Source of the DNA: Peptococcaceae bacterium BICA1-8
Lineage (GTDB): Bacteria > Bacillota > Peptococcia > Peptococcales > BICA1-8
Assembly (NCBI GenBank): GCA_000802045.1
Contig: JUEF01000040.1
Location: 1-51,282, forward strand
Length of the DNA stretch: 51,282 bases
Direction: 5' to 3'
Shown here: piece after piece, positions 1-8,529 of the stretch
How positions within the stretch are numbered: position 1 is the stretch's first letter
How the letters are laid out: each line of letters begins with the position of its first letter
The notes under the pieces: generated by a model
Database searches by the model: none
Told to the model about the DNA's origin: nothing
What the model saw: only the letters and a program-made list of their open reading frames with translations
Made by a program: the position numbers and the translations under genes

Positions 1-5
1 TATTA

Positions 6-27
6 TTAGGCGAGATATCTCGCCTAA
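6..27. promoter_or_regulatory. Inverted repeat TTRGG-N12-CCYAA, putative sigma-54 enhancer site (copy A)
   Basis: TTAGG and CCTAA arms are separated by 12 nt. Here the whole of positions 1-32 is a perfect 32-bp palindrome, so the spacer is symmetric too. The site ends 59 nt before the GG of a sigma-54 promoter at 85-102. The same 5+12+5 arrangement recurs upstream of three other sigma-54 promoter regions in the window. The enhancer role is inferred. A palindrome could also act as a terminator of a gene left of the window, but no T-run follows it. Confidence 0.6.
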
Positions 28-84
28 TAATATAATAAATTATTGCTCCAATTGACTATATTAAGCCAACTTTTAACAATATTA

Positions 85-102
85 TTGGCATTAATCTTGC
101 AA
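85..102 (+). promoter_or_regulatory. Sigma-54 (-24/-12) promoter for the uxaA-larA operon
   Basis: The site reads TTGGCATTAATCTTGCAA: GG at 87-88 and GC at 99-100 with exactly 10 nt between, matching the TGGCA-N6/7-TTGCA consensus. Transcription would begin near 112, just upstream of the ribosome binding site at 124-134. This means that the open frame running back to 43 is not translated. Confidence 0.75.
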
Positions 103-141
103 GTATTAATATTTAACGTAATACAGGAAGGGGAGATAATT

Positions 142-1293
142 ATTTTAAGCTTTGAAGGTTATATCAGAAGTGATGGTACTGTAGGAGTCAGAAATCATGT
201 AGCAATAGTAGCGGCCCAGGGGTATGGAAATTCAGTTGTAGAGGCTATCGCCTCAATAGTTCACGGTGTTTATCCAGTAATACACCCTTATGGCAGAGGT
301 CAAATTGGACCTGACGCAGTTCAGCAAACTAATACCTTGGCTGGGACTATCTTAAACCCTAATGTTTTCGGTGCAGTAATTGTTGCCTGGGAACCTGTGG
401 AGGCTCAAAAAATATTTAAAAAGATAAGAGAGAAAAGTGATAAGAAAATTGAAATAGTTACCATTATGGGACAAGGCACCCTTAAGGCTATTGAACAAGG
501 TGCAAGAATAGCTATAGATATGCTAGTAGAAGCATCTGAATTAAAGCGGGAAGTAGCTCCAATAGAAAAGCTGATGATTGCCGTTAATTGCGGTGCATCA
601 GATGCAACATCGGGTATTGTTGCGAATCCAGCAGCCGGTTATGTTTGTGACAAACTTATAAATCTCGGTGGAACAGCTATTTTTAATGAAACTGCTGAGA
701 TTATGGGAGCCGAGCATATTTTAGCTCGCCGTAGTAGTCCTGAAGTAGGAAAAAGATTATTAGAAATTGTAAAAGAAGTTGAAGATTATGTTTTAAGCTT
801 AGGAATAGATATACGGGGGAATCAGCCAAAACCTGATAATATCGAGGGAGGGTTAACAACCGTTGAAGAAAAGGCCTTAGGTAATATAGCCAAAGCGGGT
901 TCCCATCCTATTCAAGCAATAATTAGCTATGCAGAAAAACCAGCTGGCAAAGGCTTGTATCATATGTATTCATCACCTGCCGGCGCAGAATCTAATACTG
1001 GGTTTTTTGCTTGTGGAGCACAGATCACTATTTTCACTACCGGAAAAGGAAATCCTGTTGGTCATATTTTAGGACCTGTAATAAAGGTTACTGGGAATCA
1101 TCGAACAGTAATTGCCGCACCGGAAAATATCGATCTTGATATATCCGCAGTCTTAAAAGGACAGATGGATATAGAGGAAGCGGGAGAAGATTTATTTTCA
1201 TTTTTGCTTCAAGTTGCTTCCGGTAAAATTACAAAATCCGAGGCCCTTAAACATAATGAATTTGCTATTAGCCGTATAGGTTTAACTGTCTAA
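142..1293 (+). CDS. UxaA-family hydro-lyase, large (C-terminal) domain subunit
   Basis: The protein matches the large catalytic domain of the altronate/galactarate dehydratase (UxaA/GarD) family, starting with FEGYIRSDGTVGVRNH. Family members dehydrate sugar acids or related hydroxy acids; some are sulfolactate sulfo-lyases, so the substrate is open. At about 380 residues it is the usual size of the split large subunit, and the small SAF-domain subunit follows 22 nt downstream. No ATG, GTG or TTG lies between the strong ribosome binding site (AGGAAGGGGAG, 124-134) and the conserved FEGY. The best-spaced codons are ATT at 139 or 142, so a rare ATT start is proposed. Upstream in-frame TTG codons precede the sigma-54 promoter and would add a spurious hydrophobic leader. 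It is the first gene of a three-gene operon. Confidence 0.85.
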   Translation: MLSFEGYIRSDGTVGVRNHVAIVAAQGYGNSVVEAIASIVHGVYPVIHPYGRGQIGPDAVQQTNTLAGTILNPNVFGAVIVAWEPVEAQKIFKKIREKSDKKIEIVTIMGQGTLKAIEQGARIAIDMLVEASELKREVAPIEKLMIAVNCGASDATSGIVANPAAGYVCDKLINLGGTAIFNETAEIMGAEHILARRSSPEVGKRLLEIVKEVEDYVLSLGIDIRGNQPKPDNIEGGLTTVEEKALGNIAKAGSHPIQAIISYAEKPAGKGLYHMYSSPAGAESNTGFFACGAQITIFTTGKGNPVGHILGPVIKVTGNHRTVIAAPENIDLDISAVLKGQMDIEEAGEDLFSFLLQVASGKITKSEALKHNEFAISRIGLTV

Positions 1294-1315
1294 ATTAACG
1301 AAAGGGGAGGGTATT

Positions 1316-1609
1316 ATGGAGCAAAAGGGACTTTTATTAGGTATAAACGATAATGTTGTTGTAGTAATAGAGGATGTTAATGTAAATGAGGTATGCGGTG
1401 TTATCAAGAAGGATATTGAGCTTACAGCTAAAAATGACATTCCTTTCGGACATAAGATAGCATTATGTGACATGGCAAAAGGTGAGAAAGTGATTAAATA
1501 CAATGAGATAATTGGCATTGCAATTAAGGATATTGTCAAAGGAGAACATGTACACACTCATAACCTGAGCAGCATTAGAGGTAGAGGGGACTTAGAGGGG
1601 GAAATGTAA
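1316..1609 (+). CDS. UxaA-family hydro-lyase, small SAF-domain subunit
   Basis: This 97-residue protein resembles the N-terminal SAF domain of altronate/galactarate dehydratases (KNDIPFGHKIALCDMAKGEKVIKYNEIIG and a closing VHTHNL). In UxaA the SAF domain is fused ahead of the large domain; here it is a separate gene placed after it, as in other split systems such as SuyA/SuyB. A GGGGAGGG ribosome binding site precedes the ATG. Its stop overlaps the next start by one base (TAATG), indicating translational coupling with the racemase gene. The substrate is unknown. Confidence 0.85.
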   Translation: MEQKGLLLGINDNVVVVIEDVNVNEVCGVIKKDIELTAKNDIPFGHKIALCDMAKGEKVIKYNEIIGIAIKDIVKGEHVHTHNLSSIRGRGDLEGEM

Positions 1610-2871
1610 TGCAAATAAATATTCCATATGGAAAATCAGAAATATCCTTAGATGTTCCAAAACAGAACTTAGTAGGTGTTCTAAGACGTAAAAAAGAATT
1701 AGAGGCAGCAGCAGATACTAATGCGGAAATCAAAAGAGCTTTAGATAATCCTATTGGCACACTAAAGCTTTCTGAGCTAGCGGCAGGCAAAAAGTCAGCA
1801 GTTATAGTAATTGTAGACCGTTCAAGACCTGTTCCTATTGAACCGATGGCTAAGAATGTTATTGAGGAACTAAATAATTGTGGCATTTCTGATGAAAATA
1901 TATTAATTATTGCGGCAACCGGGATGCATAATGCTGCCACTAGAGAAGAAGGTATTGAGCTTTTAGGGCAGGATATCATGAACCGTATAAAATTTATTAG
2001 TAATGACCCTGATAACCCTGATGCCTACTATAGTTTTGGTGAAACAAAACAAGGCACACCTGTTGAGGTCTTAAAAACATACTGTGACGCCGAAATAAAA
2101 ATATCTATTAGTGCTATTGACCCCCATCATCAAGCAGGCTGGAGCGGTGGTGCTAAAAACGTTCTGCCTGGTGTTTCTAGTCGCAAGTCTGTCTATGTTC
2201 ATCATAGATTATTTAGGCATCCTACTTCCCAGCTAGGGCGCTTAGACGGAAACTGTCACCGGGAGGAGTTAGAAGAGGCGGCCTCTAAACCTGGCATTGA
2301 TTTTATAGTTAATGCCGTTCATACGGAGGAACGGGAGATTGCTAAAGTATTTGCAGGTCACTTTATTAAGGCTCACCGAGAAGGTGCCAAGTTTTTTGCA
2401 GAGTATGTTACCCATAAAATAAAACCGGTAGATATTCTGATTGCGAATCCAGGGGGTTACCCGCGAGATAGAGAGTTCTATCAAACCGAAGGTAAAGGAT
2501 TTACTAGGGTGAGCCCTGCTGTTAAACAAGGCGGAATAGTGATAATGGCAGCTGAATGTTCACTTGGTATGGGTGAACCCCGTTGGGCGGAAGCAATGAA
2601 ATGTACTAAAGAAGAAATGTTGGAAGCTTTTAAAGATTTAGACAATACTTTTAGCACACCTTTTATGAAAGCCTGGCGCTTAAATAGGGTTATGGATCAA
2701 GCCAACATTTATGTTGTTAGTAAAGGGATCAGTAAAGACGATATGCCCCATTTGCCCATTCGTTTTTTCACTGATGTCCAAGAAGCTATAGATACAGCAA
2801 TTGCTGAAAAGGGTAAAGACGCAGAGGTTTTGGTAGTGCCAGATCTCTGTGGAGTAATACTTGAAAATTAG
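1609..2871 (+). CDS. LarA-family (nickel-pincer type) racemase homologue
   Basis: A 420-residue protein of the LarA/DUF2088 family. The motif ATGMHN places a histidine at residue 107; PHHQAGWSGGAKNVLPG supplies His173/His174 and Lys183; VHHR supplies His198/His199; DRSRP lies at 70-74. These align with the His108, His174, Lys184 and His200 positions of lactate racemase, where the lysine carries the nickel-pincer nucleotide. LarA relatives racemise or epimerise lactate, malate and other 2-hydroxy acids. No cofactor-maturation genes (larB, larC, larE) lie nearby, so they must be elsewhere if the enzyme is active. It is coupled to the SAF subunit by a 1-bp overlap, suggesting that it supplies the right stereoisomer to the hydro-lyase. 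Confidence 0.85.
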   Translation: MQINIPYGKSEISLDVPKQNLVGVLRRKKELEAAADTNAEIKRALDNPIGTLKLSELAAGKKSAVIVIVDRSRPVPIEPMAKNVIEELNNCGISDENILIIAATGMHNAATREEGIELLGQDIMNRIKFISNDPDNPDAYYSFGETKQGTPVEVLKTYCDAEIKISISAIDPHHQAGWSGGAKNVLPGVSSRKSVYVHHRLFRHPTSQLGRLDGNCHREELEEAASKPGIDFIVNAVHTEEREIAKVFAGHFIKAHREGAKFFAEYVTHKIKPVDILIANPGGYPRDREFYQTEGKGFTRVSPAVKQGGIVIMAAECSLGMGEPRWAEAMKCTKEEMLEAFKDLDNTFSTPFMKAWRLNRVMDQANIYVVSKGISKDDMPHLPIRFFTDVQEAIDTAIAEKGKDAEVLVVPDLCGVILEN

Positions 2872-2919
2872 GAGAGATGAACAACTCTCTTTAGGAAACG
2901 GCAAGCATTCTTAATATGA

Positions 2920-2951
2920 AAGCGATGTAATGCATCGCTTTTTCCTTTTTT
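2920..2951 (+). terminator. Rho-independent terminator after larA homologue
   Basis: The arms AAGCGATG (2920-2927) and CATCGCTT (2933-2940) pair perfectly around a 5-nt loop and run into TTTCCTTTTTT. It ends the uxaA-larA unit. Confidence 0.8.
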
Positions 2952-3039
2952 AAGTGCAGGTTGCACAAAGGAAGTGCAATAAGTTCCAGTTGTCATGAAA
3001 TTTGCAAAATAATGTAGTTTAAACAACATTTAGGAAGGA

Positions 3040-4461
3040 ATGAAGAAGAAAATGATAGAAAAAAAAGGTATTGGTATAACTGATACTACGTTTAGGGATG
3101 GACATCAGTCTCTTTTAGCAACTCGCATGAAAATAGAACACATGTTACCTATTGCGGAGAAAATGGATGATATAGGTTTTCATTCCATGGAGGTATGGGG
3201 TGGAGCTACCTTTGATACTTGCATGCGTTTTCTTAACGAAGACCCATGGGAAAGGCTTGACAAAATAAGAAAAGTATTGAAAAAAACAAAAATTCAGATG
3301 CTTCTTAGAGGCCAGAACCTGGTGGGCTATAAACATTACGCAGATGATGTAGTGGTTGAGTTCGTTAAAAAGGCTACAGCTCATGGAATGGATATTTTCC
3401 GTATATTTGATGCAATGAATGACGTAAAAAATCTGTCTAAAGCCATGGAAACGGCTAAAAAAGAAGGAGCCCATGTTCAGGCGACTATTTCTTATACTAC
3501 AAGTCCTGTGCACAATATGGAATATTTCCTAAAAATGGCAGGAGATATGGTTGATTTAGGCGCAGATTCTTTCTGTATTAAAGATATGGCCGGTATTTTA
3601 AAGCCATATGATGCTTATGATTTAGTTAGTTCATTAAAAAAACAATTTGGTTTGCCTGTCCAGCTACATACTCATTATACAAGTGGAATGGGTTCTGCAA
3701 TGTATTTGAAAGGGATAGAGGGCGGGGCCGATGTTATTGATACAGCAATTTCATCATTAGCATTAGGTACTTCACAGCCTGCCACAGAAACGATGGTCTC
3801 TTTATTTGACGGTACTCCTTATGATACAGGTCTTAATCTGCCTGCTTTAGCGGAAATTGCAGAATATTTTAAAGATATAAGAATGAAATATAAAGAGTTT
3901 GATGTTTACTCAGGTGGTGTTGATCCTAATGTATTAATATATCAAGTTCCCGGAGGCATGCTCTCTAACTTTATTTCCCAGCTTCAACAACAAAATGCTT
4001 TAGATAAATTACCTGAAGTGCTGGCCGAAGTACCTAGAGTAAGAGAAGATATGGGCTATCCGCCCCTGGTAACCCCTACAAGTCAAATCGTAGGTTCACA
4101 AGCAGTGCTTAATGTTTTATTAGGCAGGTATAAGATGGTTACTAATGAGGTGAAAGCATATATGAAAGGACAATATGGTACAACACCGGGTACTGTTAAC
4201 GAAGAAATTAGAAAAAGTATAATTGGTGATGAAAAACCTATTAAGGGTAGACCGGCTGATTATATTGAGCCTCAACTAGAACAGGCTAGAAAGGAAATTG
4301 GCCATTATTTACAAAAGGATGAAGATGTTTTATCATATGTGCTGTTTCCACAGGTGGCAAATGGGTTTTTAGAAGAACGCTATGCTTTAAAAACTAATGT
4401 AGACTATAAAATGGCTCGTGATTTAGAAGCAGAGGCAGGTACAAATATTTATCCATTGTAG
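3040..4461 (+). CDS. Oxaloacetate decarboxylase alpha-type / PycB-type carboxyltransferase subunit
   Basis: A TIM-barrel carboxyltransferase of the OadA/PycB/transcarboxylase-5S family. ITDTTFRDGHQS near residue 13 is the family signature, Lys181 in FCIKDMAG is the lysine that becomes carbamylated, and His210/His212 in LHTHYTSGM bind the metal. It should move CO2 between oxaloacetate/pyruvate and biotin. At 473 residues it lacks a fused biotin domain; the carrier is the separate gene at 6677. The ribosome binding site AGGAAGG (3032-3038) lies only 1 nt before ATG 3040 and 13 nt before ATG 3052, so the later ATG is possible. It is the first gene of the Na+-pump decarboxylase cluster. Confidence 0.88.
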   Translation: MKKKMIEKKGIGITDTTFRDGHQSLLATRMKIEHMLPIAEKMDDIGFHSMEVWGGATFDTCMRFLNEDPWERLDKIRKVLKKTKIQMLLRGQNLVGYKHYADDVVVEFVKKATAHGMDIFRIFDAMNDVKNLSKAMETAKKEGAHVQATISYTTSPVHNMEYFLKMAGDMVDLGADSFCIKDMAGILKPYDAYDLVSSLKKQFGLPVQLHTHYTSGMGSAMYLKGIEGGADVIDTAISSLALGTSQPATETMVSLFDGTPYDTGLNLPALAEIAEYFKDIRMKYKEFDVYSGGVDPNVLIYQVPGGMLSNFISQLQQQNALDKLPEVLAEVPRVREDMGYPPLVTPTSQIVGSQAVLNVLLGRYKMVTNEVKAYMKGQYGTTPGTVNEEIRKSIIGDEKPIKGRPADYIEPQLEQARKEIGHYLQKDEDVLSYVLFPQVANGFLEERYALKTNVDYKMARDLEAEAGTNIYPL

Positions 4462-4546
4462 ACTACAAATGATTTCACTATATGATTTTTATACTGCAAT
4501 AGGTGGATTATAAAACCACTGATACAGAGGGGAGTTACAAAAAAAC

Positions 4547-6097
4547 ATGAGTACTCGAGCAAAGTTAGAATACCTTAGGGAAAAAAGTCAAGAAATTGAA
4601 TTAGGTGGGGGCTGCAAAGCCGTCGAAAAGCAGCATGAGCGTGGCAAATATACAGCCAGAGAACGTTTGAGAATGCTTTTTGATGAAGACACCTTTAGCG
4701 AGTTGGATAAATTCGTTAAACATCGCTGTGTAAACTTTGGAATGGAAAAAATGGAAGCTCCTGGAGAGGGTGTGGTTACCGGCTATGGTACAATTGACGG
4801 CAGACTTGTTTATGCATTTGCCCAAGATTTTACAGTAGTAGGTGGATCCTTGGGTGAAATGCATGCTAAGAAAATATGTAAACTTCTTGATCTAGCTTTA
4901 AAAATGGGTGCGCCATGTATAGGCCTTAATGATTCGGGTGGCGCCCGTATTCAAGAAGCAGTTGATGCATTAAGCGGATATGGCGAAATTTTCTACAGAA
5001 ATACCATTTCTTCCGGTGTTATTCCTCAGATTTCTGTAATAATGGGTCCATGTGCCGGCGGGGCAGTTTATTCACCAGCTTTAACGGACTTTATTTTTAT
5101 GGTGAAAAACACATCCCAAATGTTTATAACAGGTCCCCAGGTTATCAAGGCCGTTACGGGAGAAGAAGTTAGTGCTGAAAAACTTGGAGGAGCAATGACT
5201 CACAACAGTGTTAGTGGAGTTGCCCATTTTGTTGCCGATAATGAAGAAGAATGTATAGCTCAAATTCGCTCCTTACTAAGCTATATCCCCAATAATAATC
5301 TAGAAGAATCGCCTGTTTATGAAAACGGTGATGATACCGAACGTCAGGATGAAACACTAAACGATCTTGTACCTGATAATCCTAATGCACCCTATGACAT
5401 TAAAGAGGTAATTGAAAAATTTGCCGATAACGGTGAAATTTTTGAGGTACAACCATACTATGCGCAAAACATCATCACAGCCTTTATAAGATTAAATGGC
5501 CGCAGCATAGCTGTAATTGCCAACCAGCCTAAATTTATGGCCGGTTGCATAGATATCAATGCCAGTGATAAATCCGCAAGATTTATTAGATTCTGTGATG
5601 CCTTTAATATTCCGTTATTAAACGTAGTTGATGTACCAGGATCCTTACCGGGAACTAACCAGGAATTTGGCGGTATTATCCGTCATGGTGCGAAAATGCT
5701 TTATGCTTATTCCGAAGCGACAGTACCCAAAGTAACATTAGTAGTCAGAAAAGCTTACGGTGGTGCATACCTGGCAATGTGTTCTAGAGATCTAGGTGCC
5801 GACCAAGTAATTGCCTGGCCAACGGCCGAAATTGCAGTTATGGGAGCCAGTGGTGCGGCAAATATTATTTTTCGCAAAGAAATTGAATCAGCAGAAAACA
5901 AAGAAGCCAAGCGAGGCGAAGTAATTAAACAATACGAAGAACGTTTTGCAACACCATATGTAGCGGCAGAAAGAGGCTTTGTCGATATGGTTATAGAACC
6001 AGCGGTCACCCGACCTGTTTTGATCAATGCCTTTGAAATGCTTGCGACCAAACGTGAAACGAGACCGGTTAAAAAACATGGAAATATTCCTTTATAA
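4547..6097 (+). CDS. mmdA: Acyl-CoA carboxyltransferase subunit, methylmalonyl-CoA decarboxylase alpha type
   Basis: A 516-residue protein with the two crotonase-like halves of the PccB/MmdA family. The acyl-CoA oxyanion-hole glycines are visible in GPCAGGAVYSPAL and in RKAYGGAYLAMCSRDLGAD. In a Na+ pump it transfers the carboxyl of (S)-methylmalonyl-CoA to biotin on the carrier protein. The context (gamma/delta, biotin carrier and beta subunits follow) favours MmdA over propionyl-CoA carboxylase, since no biotin carboxylase gene is present. Coexistence with an OadA-type subunit suggests either two decarboxylases sharing a pump or a pyruvate:methylmalonyl-CoA transcarboxylase activity. Confidence 0.88.
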   Translation: MSTRAKLEYLREKSQEIELGGGCKAVEKQHERGKYTARERLRMLFDEDTFSELDKFVKHRCVNFGMEKMEAPGEGVVTGYGTIDGRLVYAFAQDFTVVGGSLGEMHAKKICKLLDLALKMGAPCIGLNDSGGARIQEAVDALSGYGEIFYRNTISSGVIPQISVIMGPCAGGAVYSPALTDFIFMVKNTSQMFITGPQVIKAVTGEEVSAEKLGGAMTHNSVSGVAHFVADNEEECIAQIRSLLSYIPNNNLEESPVYENGDDTERQDETLNDLVPDNPNAPYDIKEVIEKFADNGEIFEVQPYYAQNIITAFIRLNGRSIAVIANQPKFMAGCIDINASDKSARFIRFCDAFNIPLLNVVDVPGSLPGTNQEFGGIIRHGAKMLYAYSEATVPKVTLVVRKAYGGAYLAMCSRDLGADQVIAWPTAEIAVMGASGAANIIFRKEIESAENKEAKRGEVIKQYEERFATPYVAAERGFVDMVIEPAVTRPVLINAFEMLATKRETRPVKKHGNIPL

Positions 6098-6215
6098 AAT
6101 TGAGGGGCAGTTTTAAAAGAGGCTAATAGCTAATAGTCAATAGCTGATAGTTTTTTTAAGACTATAGACCATTGACTATAAAGCCACCGACCGATATTAA
6201 AGGAGGGAATAAATC

Positions 6216-6560
6216 ATGTTAATGTACGGATTAAAGGTTACTTTATTAGGAATGGGTACAGTATTTATTGCCTTATTTATACTAATGAATTTAATTAGCA
6301 TAATGTCAAACTTTTTAGTTCCCAAGCCAAAAATTAAGACTGAGTCCCTAATGGAGACTGCTCCTGTTCAATCACAAGTTAATACTGTCCAGGAAACTGA
6401 AAATGATGATGCAGACGAGCTTTCTGCGGTTATTGCGGCGGCGGTTGCTGCCTGTGGTCAGCAGGTAATAATTAAAACAATTACCAGGTTAAACGGAACT
6501 AGTGGAGCAGCGTGGTCAACAATGGGTCGCTCCCAAGTAATGAATCAACATCAGTTGTAA
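6216..6560 (+). CDS. OadG/MmdD-type small membrane subunit of the Na+-pump decarboxylase
   Basis: A 114-residue protein with one N-terminal membrane span (GTVFIALFILMNLISIMSNFLV). The polar tail carries the family's conserved block ELSAVIAAAVAACG followed by a basic segment and GAAWSTMGR. Such gamma/delta subunits hold the carboxyltransferase on the membrane beta subunit. A strong AAAGGAGGG site precedes the ATG. It sits between mmdA and the biotin carrier gene, as in other mmd operons. Confidence 0.82.
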   Translation: MLMYGLKVTLLGMGTVFIALFILMNLISIMSNFLVPKPKIKTESLMETAPVQSQVNTVQETENDDADELSAVIAAAVAACGQQVIIKTITRLNGTSGAAWSTMGRSQVMNQHQL

Positions 6561-6676
6561 AAATAAAGAGAGCTTGAATCAGATGAGGTATTAGACCCAT
6601 CTTATGCGTAGTTAATTAGTAAAGGTTAACTATCGAAAAATTTGCGTAAGACTAAAATGGAAGGGAGAATTAGAAA

Positions 6677-7057
6677 ATGAGAAAGTTCAATATAACTGTA
6701 AATGGAAAAACCTATGAGGTAGAAGTAGAGGAAATAGGTGGAGTTTCAGCTCCGTCCAGATCGGCGGCACCTATGGCTAATTCTAAGACAGCACCAGTTC
6801 CTGAGGCAGCTCCTGCAGCACCAAAAGATGCACCTGTTACAAGCGGGGATAGCGTAACAGCACCCATGCCAGGAAAAGTTTTTAAAGTCTTAAAGGGTGA
6901 AGGTTCCGTAGTTAAAAGTGGAGATGTTGTAATGATTTTAGAGGCAATGAAAATGGAAAATGAAATTACTGCTTCTGTTGATGGTACCGTTAAACAAATT
7001 ACAGCAAAAGAGGGAGTTTCAGTTAACCCTGGTGACGTACTATTCGTAATTGGTTAA
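6677..7057 (+). CDS. mmdC: Biotin carboxyl carrier subunit of the decarboxylase
   Basis: A 126-residue biotinyl protein. The N-terminal beta segment ([19 protein letters not shown]) is typical of MmdC/GcdC/OadA carriers. It is followed by a flexible Ala/Pro-rich linker (about residues 25-58) and a biotinyl domain whose AMKMEN motif places the biotinylated lysine at residue 92. It carries CO2 from the carboxyltransferase(s) to the membrane beta subunit. It is the only biotin carrier in the cluster, so both carboxyltransferases probably share it. Confidence 0.92.
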   Translation: MRKFNITVNGKTYEVEVEEIGGVSAPSRSAAPMANSKTAPVPEAAPAAPKDAPVTSGDSVTAPMPGKVFKVLKGEGSVVKSGDVVMILEAMKMENEITASVDGTVKQITAKEGVSVNPGDVLFVIG

Positions 7058-7097
7058 TTAACTGCACTTTATAATAAAAAGGGGTTGAAGTAGCTCA

Positions 7098-8276
7098 ATG
7101 GATTATCAAATGAACCTTAGTAACGCTCTGATGCAGCTAGTTAAAAGTACAGGTTTCCTTACTATTAGCTTAGGTCAAATTATTATGATATTAGTATCAT
7201 TAATCCTGTTGTATCTAGCTATCCATAAAAAATTTGAGCCGTTACTCTTATTGCCCATAGCTTTCGGGATGTTGTTAGCTAACTTCCCGGGAACGGGGAT
7301 TAGCGATGGACCGATTTATGATCCAAGTGACCCTCACCATATATTATCACCGGGTGGACTTTTGTATTATTTATATCAAGGTGTTAAACTGGGCATTTAT
7401 CCTCCGTTAATTTTTATGGGTGTAGGGGCTATGACTGATTTTGGTCCCCTTATTGCTAACCCTAAAACACTGCTATTAGGTGCTGCCGCTCAATTTGGTA
7501 TTTTTACTACCTTTATTGCAGCACTTCTCTTAGGTTTTTCACCGCAGGAAGCCTCTTCAATAGGAATAATTGGTGGAGCTGACGGACCTACGGCAATTTA
7601 TGTAACTAGTAAGCTGGCACCCAATTTATTAGGCCCAATAGCTGTTGCTGCCTATTCCTATATGGCTTTAGTACCAATAATTCAGCCACCAATTATGAAA
7701 GCATTGACGACTAAAAAAGAAAGACAGGTTATTATGGAACAGCTAAGACCTGTTTCAAAAGTAGAAAAAATAGTTTTTCCCATAATGGTAACAACTGTCT
7801 GTGTGTTATTATTGCCAAGTGCTGCTCCGCTAATCGGTATGCTTATGTTAGGTAATCTTTTCCGTGAATCAGGTGTAGTTGAACGGTTAAATGATACATC
7901 GCAAAATACTTTAATCAATATTGTAACTATTTTTTTGGGAACTACGGTAGGAGCTACGGCTACTGCTGAAAAGTTTTTAACTGCGCAAACAATTCAAATC
8001 ATTGTTATGGGGTTAATAGCTTTTTCTATAGGCACGGCTGCTGGTATACTTTTAGGTAAGTTAATGTATGTATTATCTGGTGGAAAAGTAAATCCTTTAA
8101 TTGGTTCTGCCGGTGTATCTGCTGTTCCTATGGCTGCAAGGGTTTCCCAAGTTGTAGGACAAAAGGAGAACCCAAGAAACTTTTTATTAATGCACGCTAT
8201 GGGTCCAAACGTAGCTGGTGTTATCGGCTCGGCTGTTGCTGCAGGTGTTCTTTTATCTTTGTATGGCGCTTCTTAA
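7098..8276 (+). CDS. mmdB: Na+-pumping decarboxylase beta subunit (OadB/MmdB/GcdB family)
   Basis: A 392-residue polytopic membrane protein. [19 protein letters not shown] is the hallmark of the sodium-ion pumping decarboxylase beta family; its aspartate is implicated in Na+ binding and proton consumption. It decarboxylates carboxybiotin and exports Na+, conserving energy from dicarboxylate breakdown. It is the last gene of the cluster and is followed directly by a terminator-like hairpin. Confidence 0.92.
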   Translation: MDYQMNLSNALMQLVKSTGFLTISLGQIIMILVSLILLYLAIHKKFEPLLLLPIAFGMLLANFPGTGISDGPIYDPSDPHHILSPGGLLYYLYQGVKLGIYPPLIFMGVGAMTDFGPLIANPKTLLLGAAAQFGIFTTFIAALLLGFSPQEASSIGIIGGADGPTAIYVTSKLAPNLLGPIAVAAYSYMALVPIIQPPIMKALTTKKERQVIMEQLRPVSKVEKIVFPIMVTTVCVLLLPSAAPLIGMLMLGNLFRESGVVERLNDTSQNTLINIVTIFLGTTVGATATAEKFLTAQTIQIIVMGLIAFSIGTAAGILLGKLMYVLSGGKVNPLIGSAGVSAVPMAARVSQVVGQKENPRNFLLMHAMGPNVAGVIGSAVAAGVLLSLYGAS

Positions 8277-8290
8277 AGGTAATAAAGATT

Positions 8291-8332
8291 AGCCTGTTAT
8301 TTTTAATCATAAAAATACGGGCTTTTTTTTAT
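8291..8332 (+). terminator. Terminator after mmdB
   Basis: AGCCTG...CGGGCT arms with an A/T-rich upper stem (TATTTTT / AAAAATA) are followed by a run of eight T. It ends the decarboxylase operon and isolates it from the sigma-54 unit beginning at 8466. Confidence 0.75.
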
Positions 8333-8385
8333 TTGGAAGTAGGTTCAATATTGACCATCAGAAATGCGGGTTTTCTTGGCCGCTT

Positions 8386-8407
8386 TTAGGTTAATTAAGA
8401 TGCCTAA
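8386..8407. promoter_or_regulatory. TTRGG-N12-CCYAA inverted repeat, putative enhancer site (copy B)
   Basis: TTAGG at 8386-8390 and CCTAA at 8403-8407, separated by exactly 12 nt. The gap to the GG of the downstream sigma-54 promoter is 60 nt, against 59 nt for copy A. The spacer sequence is unrelated to copy A, so the conservation lies in the arms. Confidence 0.6.
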
Positions 8408-8465
8408 TAAGTTCGGAGTTTAAGTATGAGTTCTTGTAAATATAAAGATTGAATTCATTTAGTTG

Positions 8466-8483
8466 TTGGCATAAATTTTGCAT
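8466..8483 (+). promoter_or_regulatory. Sigma-54 promoter for the enolase-aconitase operon
   Basis: TTGGCATAAATTTTGCAT: GG at 8468-8469 and GC at 8480-8481 with 10 nt between. The predicted start near 8493 leaves a leader of about 37 nt before the ATG at 8530, which has an ideal GGAGGTG site. Confidence 0.78.
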
Positions 8484-8529
8484 ACTATTTTAATTTGGAA
8501 ATATATCTATTTTACCGGAGGTGAAGTTT

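Noticed and set aside
43..138. N-terminal hydrophobic extension of the UxaA subunit
   Set aside because: It begins upstream of the sigma-54 promoter and has no ribosome binding site; the apparent membrane segment is AT-rich non-coding DNA read in frame.
2990..3008. Sigma-54-like site TTGTCATGAAATTTGCAA before the decarboxylase operon
   Set aside because: The spacing is right but the -24 GG is GT, and no TTRGG-N12-CCYAA repeat lies upstream. GG is nearly invariant, so it is not called.
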